A program made the position numbers and the translations under genes. From contig NZ_BORW01000036.1 of NCBI RefSeq assembly GCF_018333375.1, positions 1 to 51,159 of the forward strand: DNA of 51,159 nt, read 5' to 3'. Positions 32,984-41,505 of the stretch are shown one piece after another. Below the pieces are notes generated by a model. It did no database searches. It worked only from the letters and a program-made list of their open reading frames with translations, and was not told the origin of the DNA. The stretch is from Paenibacillus cookii. Its GTDB lineage: Bacteria; Bacillota; Bacilli; Paenibacillales; Paenibacillaceae. How positions within the stretch are numbered: position 1 is the first letter of the stretch; each line of letters opens with the position of its first letter.

Positions 32984-34432
32984 ATGCGCAAGTTTTCCAT
33001 GTTGCTGCTCAGCCTGATGCTGTCGGCCGCCATGCTGGCAGCCTGCAGCGGCAATAAAACGGCGGAAGAAAACAAAACCGGTACCGGTTCCCAGGGCACG
33101 GGCGAAACGGGGAGCAAAACCGAAGAGCCGGCCAAAACGGACGACATCTCGCAGAAAAAGATCACGATCAAGATCCACTATCCGCTGCCGGACCAGAAGG
33201 AAGCCAGAGCCCAGGAAGACGATAAAATCAAACGGTTTACGGAGAAATATCCGAACGTGACGATCGTCAAGGACGACTGGCAGTACAACGTGAACGAAAT
33301 CGGCATCAAAATGGCTTCGAACGAGGCGCCGACGTTCTACAACACCTTCGCGACGGAAGCCCAAATGCTCGTCGAGCACGGCTGGGTGGCGGATATCAGC
33401 GATCTCTACAACAGCTGGGAATACAAGGACGAGATGAACCCGCTCCTGCAAAACCAGTTTATCGTGGACGGCAAAGTGTACGGCATCACGCAAAACGGTT
33501 ACGTGACCTCCACCGTCATCAACAAAGGCCTTTTGGATGCCAAGCAGGTTCCATTGCCGGACATGGACTGGACGTGGGATGACATGTACAACACCGCCAA
33601 AGGCGCCACGGACGCCAAGAAGGGCATTTCGGGCATCGCGCCGATGGGCAAAGGCAACGAGGCCGGCTGGAACTGGACCAATTTCCTGTTTGAAGCCGGG
33701 GGCGAAATCCAAAACATCGAAGGCGAAAAATATACGGCGGCCTTCAACTCCGACGCCGGCGTCAAAGCGCTCGACTTCTACAAAAAGCTGAGATGGGAAG
33801 CGAACGCGATTCCGCAGGACTGGGCGCTAGGCTGGAGCGATGCGATTAACGCGTTCCAGCAGGGACGGACGGCCATGGTCATCGCCGGCGCATACGACAT
33901 CATCGACTCTGCCCTGAATCAAGGCGGCATCAAGCCTGAAAACGTCATTGCCTATCCGATGCCGGCCTACGAAAAAGGCGGTAAACATATCGGCATCTTG
34001 GGAGGCAACTACTTGGTCATCAACCCGAACGCAACGAAAGAAGAACAGGAAATGGCCTTCCGTTATATCACGTTCGATTACTTCACGGACAAAGGCCTCG
34101 AAGCCCTCGACGCCAATATTCAGGAGCGCAAGGGCAAGAACAAATATTACGTGCCTGCTCCGCTGAACTACTTCAGCGACAACTCCGAATACGCGAAAAA
34201 GGTCAATGCCATCTACGCCAAATACGACAACGTCTACCATTACGACGAAAAAATGCTGAGCCTCATCGACGGCAAACCTGAGGCGCAGTACGGAACGCAG
34301 GACTATTACGGCGCCATGTCCAACGTCGTGCAGGAGTCCTTCTCGAAGAAAGGAACGGATTCGAAAGCGCAGCTGGACGCAGCGGCCAAACTCGTGCAGA
34401 CGAAGTTTTTCGACCAGATCAAAGCGCAATAA
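32984..34432 (+). CDS. Extracellular solute-binding lipoprotein (family 1)
   Basis: A 482-residue lipoprotein with lipobox LAAC (Cys about 21), followed by a Lys/Thr/Glu-rich linker and a family 1 sugar-binding fold. Recognisable segments are EKYPNVTIVKDDWQYNV, GKVYGITQNGYVT, MDWTWDDMYNTAKGATDAKKG, AFQQGRTAMVIAGAYD and GILGGNYLVINPNATKEEQ. AAAGGGGAG precedes the ATG. It serves the two upstream permeases. The convergent GH87 glucanase suggests alpha-glucan oligosaccharides as ligand; this is inference. The gene ends at a strong two-way terminator. Confidence 0.92.
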   Translation: MRKFSMLLLSLMLSAAMLAACSGNKTAEENKTGTGSQGTGETGSKTEEPAKTDDISQKKITIKIHYPLPDQKEARAQEDDKIKRFTEKYPNVTIVKDDWQYNVNEIGIKMASNEAPTFYNTFATEAQMLVEHGWVADISDLYNSWEYKDEMNPLLQNQFIVDGKVYGITQNGYVTSTVINKGLLDAKQVPLPDMDWTWDDMYNTAKGATDAKKGISGIAPMGKGNEAGWNWTNFLFEAGGEIQNIEGEKYTAAFNSDAGVKALDFYKKLRWEANAIPQDWALGWSDAINAFQQGRTAMVIAGAYDIIDSALNQGGIKPENVIAYPMPAYEKGGKHIGILGGNYLVINPNATKEEQEMAFRYITFDYFTDKGLEALDANIQERKGKNKYYVPAPLNYFSDNSEYAKKVNAIYAKYDNVYHYDEKMLSLIDGKPEAQYGTQDYYGAMSNVVQESFSKKGTDSKAQLDAAAKLVQTKFFDQIKAQ

Positions 34433-34447
34433 TCGATAACGCGATGA

Positions 34448-34495
34448 AAAAAGAGGTTCCACCGGGTCAAACACGGGCCGGTGGAACCTCTTTTT
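34448..34495. terminator. Bidirectional terminator between the binding-protein and GH87 genes
   Basis: An 18-bp perfect stem, AAAAAGAGGTTCCACCGG (34448-34465), pairs with 34478-34495. The A and T ends make it usable from both strands. Confidence 0.88.
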
Positions 34496-34558
34496 GGCAT
34501 TCGGAATGCCGGGGCACTGTTAGAGAGCGCGCTTAAGAAGCACGGATGAACAACAGAA

Positions 34559-34617
34559 ACGGAGGACGGCCGCGGTTAGGATTCCGCCTCCAGTCCTCCG
34601 TAACAATTGTTTTTTAT
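34559..34617 (+). terminator. Second hairpin with T tract
   Basis: ACGGAGGAC (34559-34567) pairs with GTCCTCCGT (34593-34601), then a T-rich tract follows to 34617. It may back up the terminator at 34448 for the plus strand. For the minus-strand GH87 transcript it is also downstream of the stop. Confidence 0.45.
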
Positions 34618-34669
34618 TTAGGGGCTTCGGCGTGAAGGGACAATCTTCATCCCGCCGAAACCCGCGCGA

Positions 34670-37561
34670 TCACCAGTTGTTGCCCGACGCCCGGATCACA
34701 TGGAAATTCGGGCTTTTGTCTTCGCCGTAAATGGCTTTGATTCCGGGATTGTTCACTTTAACGTTGGTGAAGCTCGCCGTGCCGACGACCGGTCCTTGCC
34801 CGTCCTCCGCTTTGGCTACGAGCTTGATCCCGTAGCGGGTCGGTTGATTGATGTTGATGTTTTCCAGGCGAACGTTTTCCATCGGCAGATTTTCCGGAGA
34901 TTTGGATTGGAACATGAGCCCAAAGTACACCGGTTGATTGATATCGACGTTTTTCACGAGAATGTTCTTGAAGCTCCGGTCGCCGCCATGGAACCAAATG
35001 GCTCCGAAGTTTTGATAATCATTGATTTTATCGTCGGCTCCGACGCTGGTCCAGAAATCCCCGCCCGTGCGATCCAGCGTGACGCCGTCGATGACGGTGT
35101 CCTGATCGCCGAAACCTAACGTGTTGTATCCGAAGCTTAGGCTGCTGATCGTGACGCCCGGGTAAGTCAGAGTGTCCGCCCCGTACAAATTCTGGAACAG
35201 GTTGCCTTGGCCGCCATACACGGCAAAAGCGGCGGCACGTCTGACGTTGGTGGCGGTAAGATTCGTGTACTTGTTGCCTACGTTGTAGGAGCCGCCCGCA
35301 TCGATCGCGCTGAACAAGGCAAACGAATCGTCGCCGGTGCCGCGGGCATAGTTGTTGTCGATGACGTTGTAGGACGAACCGTTCGTCATGTTGATCCCGT
35401 CCGCAAACATGTTCTTGATCCGGTTGTTTTTGAACGTGTTGTGGGAGGAGTTCACGCCCCAATAGAGGCAGACGAAGTGCTCCGCCCAAACGTTCTCGAT
35501 GGTGACGTTTTTCATGCCGTTTCCGTCGATGAATTTGCCCGGGCCGTCCTGCCGGTAGACATAGTTGCCCCAAGCGGATAAGTTTTTGATGGTTGAACCG
35601 TTGGCTTCCGATCCGATATTAAATCCGACATCGGTATTCGTTTGGTTTTGGGGAGCCATAAGCTTGGTATGCCATGGTCCGGCCCCGATGATTTCGGTCG
35701 CCCGGCCGTACAAATGGATTTTGGATGGAATCGTCCATTCGCCGGCAGGAATAAAGATTCCTTTTTTGGTGGGATCTTGCCTGAACTCGTTCAGCGCTTG
35801 CTCAATCGATTTGGTGTTCGACACCTGGACGTATTTGCTCGGATCCGGATTCGAAGCCGGCGGGGCGACGTTTTCCGTTTCGATCATATCCACGTAAATC
35901 CACGGCACGTCACCTGCGTCTTTTTGAATCTTGATTTTGGTTCCTTTCGGATAGACTTGGTCCAGCATGAGTTGGGCATCTTCATACAGCCAGTAAGCTT
36001 TGGAGCCCGAGTTGTCGTATCCCAGCCGTCCAAGCGTGGTTGGCGTAGCATATACGTACGAGTACTTGGAGGAGACGTTAAAGTTGCCTTTATCCACGCC
36101 GTCAACGTAAACGCTGATCGTTCCGCTGGTGTTTTCCGCTACGGCATTGCGAAGCACAAAGGCGTTAGCCGGCGAGGTAAGGGTAAACTCTACGTATTCC
36201 CCGTTGGCATCGAGATAAACGGCCGAACGCCCGGAAGCTTCGCCCGCAAAATCGCCCGGGGTAAAGTTGGGAGCGAGTCTCGTCCCGTTCGTCTTGTTGG
36301 AGGAAGACTCGGCTTCAAGGATGGTGAAAGGCATGTTGGCGCCTCGGCCGGTGTGGTTGTCTCCCGAACCGAACCTGGTGACGGCGTTGCTTGGCGCGGA
36401 GGAATTGCCGGCGGCGTCTTTGGCGATGACGTAGTAGGCAACGGTTGCGTTTGCGGGTTGATTGTCCGTATAGGCGAGCGTCGATCCGCTTACGCTGCCG
36501 CGAAGCTGACCGTTCGCGAAGATGTCGTAACCGGTGACGCCCACGTTATCCGTTGACGCGTTCCAGGTGAGTTGGATGGTGTCTGCGGCGGGCTCAGTGA
36601 AGGTTAAATTTGTCGGGGCGGCAGGAGGTTCATGATCTCCGTCATCCGATGCGAAACGGATCCAGTTGATATTAAAATCATAGCCGCTGGCATAAATGCG
36701 GAGCGTTTGCGGTCCTGCGCTTAGCGTCACGTATGCGGTGACGGTTTGCCAATTTTGCCATCCGCCGGTGTTGGGCACCTTCGTGGAGGCAAGCGTCGTC
36801 GAGCCGGATTGAAGCTGAAGCTCGCCGGTGGAGACATTGCTGGCCACCCGATACTCTACGGCGTACGTGCCGGCAGTCTGCACGTCGACATCGTAATCCA
36901 GCCAGTCGCCGACATGAATCCATCCGACGTTCAGGCCGCCGCCCGCATCCGTCGTCGGTTCGGTTTGGATGCCGTTCATGGCGCTGTAGTTTTCCGCTTC
37001 GATTTTGCCTGGAATGGCCCAGGTTTCGCTAGCGGAAGTGCCATAAATTTCGACTTCCGAAAACTGTGCGGCCGGCCAGCCGGTATTGGCGGTGACGTTG
37101 ATCCGGACAAAACGCGCATTGGCGGCGGGGATGTCGATCGTTACCGCATTGGAGGCATTCGGATCGAAAAGATAAGCAGCGGGTGCTTTCATCTCCGAGA
37201 AGTTGGTTCCGTCCGTGCTTCCTTGAACGGACAACGTCTGCGACCGGCTCTCCCATCCGGACGGCAGCTTCAATACGACTTGGTTGATCGAGGATTCTTT
37301 GCCGAGGTCGACCTGAACCCATTGCGGAAAGGCATTGTTGGTGCTTTCCCAATAGGTGCCCTGATTGCCGTCCGTGACATTGGACGCAACATATACGTCG
37401 GCATAACCCGACACCGTCGCAGGTTTGCCGGCGGCCAAATTTTGCGGTCCGGCGGCTTCGGCAGGACGAGGGGGTTCAGCAGCGATCAGGAACGTTCCTA
37501 ATAACATGGTCAGGATGCAAACGCAGGCAATGATTCGTTTTTTGCTTCTCACGTTTTTCAT
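34670..37561 (-). CDS. Secreted alpha-1,3-glucanase / mycodextranase, GH87-like, multidomain
   Basis: A 963-residue secreted enzyme. The signal peptide is residues 1-36 (PAEA). A discoidin (F5/8 type C) domain spans about 38-172 (ASNVTDGNQGTYWESTN), a CBM6 domain about 178-303 (GKIEAENYSAMNGIQTE; VGDWLDYDVDV) and an Fn3 domain about 312-396. The remainder starts with a beta-sandwich and a GSW-like IFIPAGEWTI segment, then a right-handed beta-helix. Asp residues D721 (FADGIN), D744 and D745 (GTGDDSF) have the spacing expected for the acidic cluster of GH87. Expected action is cleavage of alpha-1,3-glucan outside the cell; mycodextranase activity is the alternative. It is convergent with a sugar transporter and has a cre box upstream. 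Confidence 0.85.
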   Translation of the reverse strand: MKNVRSKKRIIACVCILTMLLGTFLIAAEPPRPAEAAGPQNLAAGKPATVSGYADVYVASNVTDGNQGTYWESTNNAFPQWVQVDLGKESSINQVVLKLPSGWESRSQTLSVQGSTDGTNFSEMKAPAAYLFDPNASNAVTIDIPAANARFVRINVTANTGWPAAQFSEVEIYGTSASETWAIPGKIEAENYSAMNGIQTEPTTDAGGGLNVGWIHVGDWLDYDVDVQTAGTYAVEYRVASNVSTGELQLQSGSTTLASTKVPNTGGWQNWQTVTAYVTLSAGPQTLRIYASGYDFNINWIRFASDDGDHEPPAAPTNLTFTEPAADTIQLTWNASTDNVGVTGYDIFANGQLRGSVSGSTLAYTDNQPANATVAYYVIAKDAAGNSSAPSNAVTRFGSGDNHTGRGANMPFTILEAESSSNKTNGTRLAPNFTPGDFAGEASGRSAVYLDANGEYVEFTLTSPANAFVLRNAVAENTSGTISVYVDGVDKGNFNVSSKYSYVYATPTTLGRLGYDNSGSKAYWLYEDAQLMLDQVYPKGTKIKIQKDAGDVPWIYVDMIETENVAPPASNPDPSKYVQVSNTKSIEQALNEFRQDPTKKGIFIPAGEWTIPSKIHLYGRATEIIGAGPWHTKLMAPQNQTNTDVGFNIGSEANGSTIKNLSAWGNYVYRQDGPGKFIDGNGMKNVTIENVWAEHFVCLYWGVNSSHNTFKNNRIKNMFADGINMTNGSSYNVIDNNYARGTGDDSFALFSAIDAGGSYNVGNKYTNLTATNVRRAAAFAVYGGQGNLFQNLYGADTLTYPGVTISSLSFGYNTLGFGDQDTVIDGVTLDRTGGDFWTSVGADDKINDYQNFGAIWFHGGDRSFKNILVKNVDINQPVYFGLMFQSKSPENLPMENVRLENININQPTRYGIKLVAKAEDGQGPVVGTASFTNVKVNNPGIKAIYGEDKSPNFHVIRASGNNW

Positions 37562-37653
37562 TCTCCCTTACAATAGTTTTTTTCGAGCGGCTCTTAGTCC
37601 CTGTTGTGCCATTCTCGCGCTCCCGAAATGGAAGAAAAATTCCTTTTATGCAA

Positions 37654-37668
37654 ATGTAAGCGCTGCCT
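37654..37668. promoter_or_regulatory. cre box (CcpA site) upstream of the GH87 gene
   Basis: ATGTAAGCGCTGCCT fits the degenerate cre consensus WTGNAANCGNWNNCW at all fixed positions. It lies 93 bases before the GH87 ATG, so carbon catabolite repression of the glucanase is likely. The rest of 37562-37963 holds a second AGGAGG-like stretch (37684 region, minus strand), the hairpin at 37814, and no convincing gene. Confidence 0.6.
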
Positions 37669-37813
37669 TAAACCGGGGGACACCTCCTTTTTTTTCATGA
37701 TAATCAAGTACTGCATTATGATCATAAGGCAGTCTTTGCTTCGAATTGAAGTCGCATTTCTATCGACATTGTGTGCGGTATTATGAAATGCGGGCTGCTC
37801 CCAGATTAAGCGC

Positions 37814-37853
37814 AAGGCCCTCAATCCCGCCTGATCGCGGGGTTGAGGGCCTT
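37814..37853 (-). terminator. Hairpin between the lacI-type gene and the GH87 promoter
   Basis: AAGGCCCTCAA (37814-37824) pairs with TTGAGGGCCTT (37843-37853), with an inner CCCGC/GCGGG pair. It is a strong stem but has no long T tract, so termination efficiency is uncertain. It would end the lacI-type transcript on the minus strand. Confidence 0.6.
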
Positions 37854-37963
37854 GTTGTCCGCATCGGACGTGATTGAAGTTTCTCGTCCTGGACCATTTC
37901 ACCGGTCCGTTCCCAGGGCTGCACCCGTCCGCCGTCCACCGTTTCGTAGTGGGTTATTCCGGC

Positions 37964-38995
37964 TTAGTGCTGCCTCGGTACGCGCCAATCGCTTGACTGC
38001 CGGAACATCGGTTCAAACGGCAGCAAAATTTTGACAGGCAGCGGATACGGGGAGTGAATGCATTGGAGCATCGTTTTTGCCGCAACGACCCCGAGCTCGA
38101 ATGCCGGGATGTGGATGGTCGACAGCGGCGGCACCGTGTACCGCGACGGTTCGTTATCGTCAAAGCCGACAACGGCGAAGTCCTGCGGGATCCGGTAGCC
38201 CTTCTCCGATATGGCTCGCATCGCGGCCATGGCCATAATGTCGCTGGCTGCGAACACGGCCGTCGGCAGCTGCCCGGGCGGCTGTTCAAGGAATTTCAGC
38301 ATCAGCCGGTAAGCATTGTCGGGCTCCCACTCGGCATTCAGGACATGCTGCCTTTGGACGGCGAGACCGGCCTGCTCCAGCGCGGTTTTGTAGCCGCGGT
38401 AACGCTTTTCCCGCTCAAAGTTGCCGGAAAGGCCGGTGCCGCCGATGAAAATGATATCGCGGTGGCCTTGGTCGATCAGATGCGCAACGGCCATGCGTGC
38501 AGCTTCGACCCGGTCGTAGGAGATCGTCGGGATGCTCGGGTCGGACACGTCGATGCCGACGATCTGTTTGACGTGCTTTTTCATATGGTTGTACATTTTT
38601 CCGTCGAGGCCTTCGATCAAAATGATTCCCTCGATCTGCGGATCGTCCGTCACTTCCCGCATAATTTCCGGCCGCTTCAGCTCCTCTTGCGTATGGGTAA
38701 AGGCGAGCTTATAGCCGTTTCTGGCCAATTCCTTGTCGATGCCTTCGCATATCACCGAAAAGTAGGGATGGTAATGGCGGTCCTGCATCGTCGATACGAT
38801 GCAGCCGATTCCCTTGACCGTCGGAGACGGATCTTGTGAGGTCGGCTTGACGGGGTAGCCAAGGTCCCGTGCGGCATCCCAAATTTTTTGCTTGGTTTGG
38901 CTGTTGACCGAGCGGTTGGATTCGTTGGCCAGCACGCGGGAGACGGTGGAGATGGAGACGCCGACGCGTTCGGCTATATCTTTTAATGTGGGCAT
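37964..38995 (-). CDS. LacI-family transcriptional regulator
   Basis: A 343-residue repressor. The N-terminal helix-turn-helix and hinge read MPTLKDIAERVGVSISTVSRVLANESNRSV, followed by a periplasmic-binding-protein-like ligand domain (GIILIEGLDGK; HLIDQGHRDIIFIGGTGLSG; AVFAASDIMAMAAMRAISEKGYRIPQDFAVVGFDDNEPSRYTVPPLSTIHIP). The ATG at 38995 fits the family start; the open frame continues upstream to 39064 through the operator. Divergent from a sugar transport operon, it probably represses that operon and itself through palindromes at 39047, 39137 and 39271. Confidence 0.93.
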   Translation of the reverse strand: MPTLKDIAERVGVSISTVSRVLANESNRSVNSQTKQKIWDAARDLGYPVKPTSQDPSPTVKGIGCIVSTMQDRHYHPYFSVICEGIDKELARNGYKLAFTHTQEELKRPEIMREVTDDPQIEGIILIEGLDGKMYNHMKKHVKQIVGIDVSDPSIPTISYDRVEAARMAVAHLIDQGHRDIIFIGGTGLSGNFEREKRYRGYKTALEQAGLAVQRQHVLNAEWEPDNAYRLMLKFLEQPPGQLPTAVFAASDIMAMAAMRAISEKGYRIPQDFAVVGFDDNEPSRYTVPPLSTIHIPAFELGVVAAKTMLQCIHSPYPLPVKILLPFEPMFRQSSDWRVPRQH

Positions 38996-39046
38996 AACGT
39001 ATAACCTGCCTTTTTTCGTTATGTCAGTCATGTTATTGCTTCTATT

Positions 39047-39057
39047 TTTGCGGCAAA
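39047..39057. promoter_or_regulatory. LacI-type operator 1
   Basis: TTTGCGGCAAA is a perfect palindrome around a central base. It lies just downstream of the lacI-type -10 (39070-39075 on the minus strand), near positions +6 to +16, a classic repressor location for autoregulation. Confidence 0.65.
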
Positions 39058-39069
39058 ATCCCACATTCT

Positions 39070-39098
39070 ATGTTAAGTAAAAAGAGATACGAGGTCAA
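39070..39098 (-). promoter_or_regulatory. Promoter of the lacI-type gene
   Basis: On the minus strand, TTGACC (39098-39093) and TAACAT (39075-39070) are spaced by 17 bases. Operator 1 overlaps the expected transcript start. Confidence 0.55.
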
Positions 39099-39136
39099 CT
39101 GCATTTAGCGCAAATACAGAAAAAACACGCAAAAAA

Positions 39137-39147
39137 TTTGCCGCAAA
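39137..39147. promoter_or_regulatory. LacI-type operator 2
   Basis: TTTGCCGCAAA is the same palindrome as operator 1 on the other strand, 90 bases from it centre to centre. It ends 17 bases before the -35 of the divergent transport promoter. Confidence 0.65.
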
Positions 39148-39164
39148 AAGTGAAAATTAAACCA

Positions 39165-39193
39165 TTGACGTAATCCGATGAATGCGCTATATT
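39165..39193 (+). promoter_or_regulatory. Promoter of the sugar transport operon
   Basis: TTGACG (39165-39170) and TATATT (39188-39193) are spaced by 17 bases, a good sigma-A promoter about 60 bases before the binding-protein start. Confidence 0.7.
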
Positions 39194-39255
39194 TTCCATA
39201 TGGATTGAGGCTCATTGCCATAGGTATTTGAATAAAGGTTGAAAGGAGGAGGAAT

Positions 39256-40536
39256 GTGCGATCTTCTAGAATTGCGGCAATTTTATTATGTTTTTGCATG
39301 TATTTTGCAATATCGGGGTGCTCGGCAGGAGCGGGGTCGAACTCAAGCGTTGACGGCAAGGTAAAGCTGGTTTTCTGGGCGCATCAGGAAGACGCTTTCG
39401 TTGCGGCTTATGAGAAGCAGATCGAAGCCTACCAAAACGAGCACCCCAACGTCGAAATCAAATTTCAAACATTTCCTTACGAAATTTACAACCAGAAATT
39501 AAAAGCCTCTTTTTCGGCGAGGACCCCTCCCGACATTGCTGAAATGTTCGGTACATGGGTGCCGGAATATTCCCGTCACGGCGCGCTTGCCGAGCTTCCG
39601 GACGGGGAAACGCTGAGCAAGGAGTATTACCCGGCGCCTGTCGGCGGCTATATGCTGAACGGCAAACTGTACGGGCTGCCGATGGAGTACAACATCGAAA
39701 ACGGCGGCATGCTCATTCACCCGCAGATGTTGAAGGAGAAGGGAATCGACCGCCCGCCGGCCACATGGGACGAACTCGTCGATGCCGCGAAGAAGCTGAC
39801 CGTGCGGGACGGCAAAGGCATAAAAGTAAAGGGCTTCGATTTCGTATCCACCGATAACATCACCTTTTCGTTTCTTTCGCTCATTTTGCAGCAGAAGGGC
39901 CATTTCTGGGGCGAAAACGAGCACGTGAATTTCCAGACCCCCGAAGCGGTCAAAGCGATGGCGGCGCTTAAGGCGCTCGTCGCCGACGATAAAGTGGCGG
40001 ATTTGACGACCTTTGGCAGCCAGCTGGATATCTCGGATTATTTTTTTCAAGGCAATTCCGCCATGACCTACCGCGGACCTTGGACGATCGCAGCGGGGCT
40101 GGATAACTACCAGGTGAAGGATTTCGATTATGTGCCCGTGCCCTCGTTCACCTCGGAGAAACCATTTTTTGCGGCGGAATCCGGTTGGGGAACCGTCGTC
40201 GCCCAGAAGAGCAGGGCGAAAGCGGAAGCGCTCGATTTCATTCAATTCATGGCGCAGAAGGATCGTCTGAAAGCATGGAATCTCGACACTTTTACCGTTC
40301 CGGCCAAGAAGGAAGTTGCGGCTGACCCGGAATTCGTCAAGGAAAACCCATATATGAAAACACCGCTCTCCGTCCTTCAGTACGGACAATGGATCGGTCC
40401 GATCGCGGACCGCGATTATTTCTTCAAGCAGGTGAATGATCATTTTCAACTGATCGCAGCGGGGAAAGAGAGCGTGGAAGACGGTCTCAAAACGATGGAG
40501 AGAGCGATAAACGATAGTCAGGACAACCATAAATGA
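39256..40536 (+). CDS. Extracellular sugar-binding lipoprotein (family 1)
   Basis: A 426-residue lipoprotein with lipobox SGC (Cys about 22), then a family 1 binding fold: VKLVFWAHQEDAFVAAYEKQIEAYQNEHPNVEIKFQTFPYE, LYGLPMEYNIENGGMLIHPQ, PPATWDELVDAAKKLT, FFQGNSAMTYRGPWTIAAGLDNY. It starts at GTG 39256 with AAAGGAGGAGG upstream. It is the first gene of an operon with two permeases, a GH4 glycosidase and a PfkB kinase, under LacI-type control. The ligand is probably an oligosaccharide or glycoside that GH4 can split. Confidence 0.92.
   Translation: MRSSRIAAILLCFCMYFAISGCSAGAGSNSSVDGKVKLVFWAHQEDAFVAAYEKQIEAYQNEHPNVEIKFQTFPYEIYNQKLKASFSARTPPDIAEMFGTWVPEYSRHGALAELPDGETLSKEYYPAPVGGYMLNGKLYGLPMEYNIENGGMLIHPQMLKEKGIDRPPATWDELVDAAKKLTVRDGKGIKVKGFDFVSTDNITFSFLSLILQQKGHFWGENEHVNFQTPEAVKAMAALKALVADDKVADLTTFGSQLDISDYFFQGNSAMTYRGPWTIAAGLDNYQVKDFDYVPVPSFTSEKPFFAAESGWGTVVAQKSRAKAEALDFIQFMAQKDRLKAWNLDTFTVPAKKEVAADPEFVKENPYMKTPLSVLQYGQWIGPIADRDYFFKQVNDHFQLIAAGKESVEDGLKTMERAINDSQDNHK
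39271..39281. promoter_or_regulatory. LacI-type operator 3 inside the binding-protein gene
   Basis: ATTGCGGCAAT shares the TTGCSGCAA core of operators 1 and 2 and is a perfect palindrome. It lies in codons 6-9 of the binding-protein gene, so it could support DNA looping with operator 2 (134 bases apart). Confidence 0.5.
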
Positions 40537-40552
40537 TCGGAGTGTCTGGATA

Positions 40553-41488
40553 ATGAACGAAGCGACCGTAATAAGCGATAACAAGCGGGCAGGAATGCGA
40601 AAGAAGCCTGGCCGTTACCGCAACGAGCGGCGATTTGTATTCGCTTTCTTAACGCCTGTGCTGCTGTTGTTCGGCCTGTTTGCCTTCCTTCCCATTGCGT
40701 GGAGCCTGATTTTGTCCTTGTTTCAATACAACCCGATGAGCGATCATGCCCGCTACGTCGGCGCGGCGAATTATTTGCGCATGTTTACGGACGGGGTTGT
40801 CCTTAAATCGCTGTGGGTCACGTTCAAATTCGTCTTCTTTACGGTGATTTCCAATCTCGTCATTACGCTAGCGATCGCGACGGCGATTCAGCGGGTGCGG
40901 GTACGCTGGCTTAAGGATTTGTTCCGCACCGTGTTTTTCCTCCCGACCATTGCTCCGCTTGCCGGAACGGCCATCGTCTGGAGCACGATGTTCAATTACC
41001 AGAACGGCTTGTTCAACATGATCCTCGGCGAGCTTCACATCGCGCCCGTACAATGGCTGAGCGATCCGCATTACGCGTTGCTGTCGGTCATCATGATGAC
41101 GTTGTGGGCCGATATCGGATACAACATCGTCCTGTTCATGGCGGGCCTTGATTCGATTCCGGAAATGTACTATGAAGCCGCCATTTTGGACGGGGCGAAC
41201 CGATGGCATTTATTCCGCCATGTGACGCTGCCGTTGTTAAGCAGATCGACGCTGTTCGTTACGATTACAACCGTTATTTCTTATTTTCAAGCATTTCCGC
41301 AGTTCCAAATCATGACCAAGGGCGAGCCTTTCAACGAAACGAGGGTACTTGCGCTGCAAATTTACGACCAGGCCTTTTCCAATTCGAATATGGGCTATGC
41401 GTCGGCTTTGGCCACCTTGTTCCTCGTGATTATATTAATCGTCACTGTGCTGCAATTGAGATTGGGCCGTACGCAGTGGGAATATTGA
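40553..41488 (+). CDS. Sugar ABC transporter permease (MalF-like)
   Basis: A 311-residue permease with six helices after a basic, cytoplasmic N-terminus. The EAA loop is YYEAAILDGANRWHLFRHVTLPLL at about 205-228. TIAPLAGTAIVWSTMFNYQNGL and LALQIYDQAFSNSNMGYASAL are typical of the UgpA/MalF group. It follows the binding-protein gene by 16 bases, with GGAG ten bases upstream of the ATG. Confidence 0.93.
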   Translation: MNEATVISDNKRAGMRKKPGRYRNERRFVFAFLTPVLLLFGLFAFLPIAWSLILSLFQYNPMSDHARYVGAANYLRMFTDGVVLKSLWVTFKFVFFTVISNLVITLAIATAIQRVRVRWLKDLFRTVFFLPTIAPLAGTAIVWSTMFNYQNGLFNMILGELHIAPVQWLSDPHYALLSVIMMTLWADIGYNIVLFMAGLDSIPEMYYEAAILDGANRWHLFRHVTLPLLSRSTLFVTITTVISYFQAFPQFQIMTKGEPFNETRVLALQIYDQAFSNSNMGYASALATLFLVIILIVTVLQLRLGRTQWEY

Positions 41489-41505
41489 AAGGAGTCTGAA
41501 AACGT

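Noticed and set aside
35642..36556. A 304-codon plus-strand frame inside the GH87 gene
   Set aside because: It is antisense to a clear multidomain enzyme and lacks any domain signature.
37594..37902. A 102-codon minus-strand frame between the lacI-type gene and the GH87 gene
   Set aside because: It spans the hairpin at 37814-37853 and the cre box, has no good ribosome site and resembles no protein; the region is better read as regulatory.
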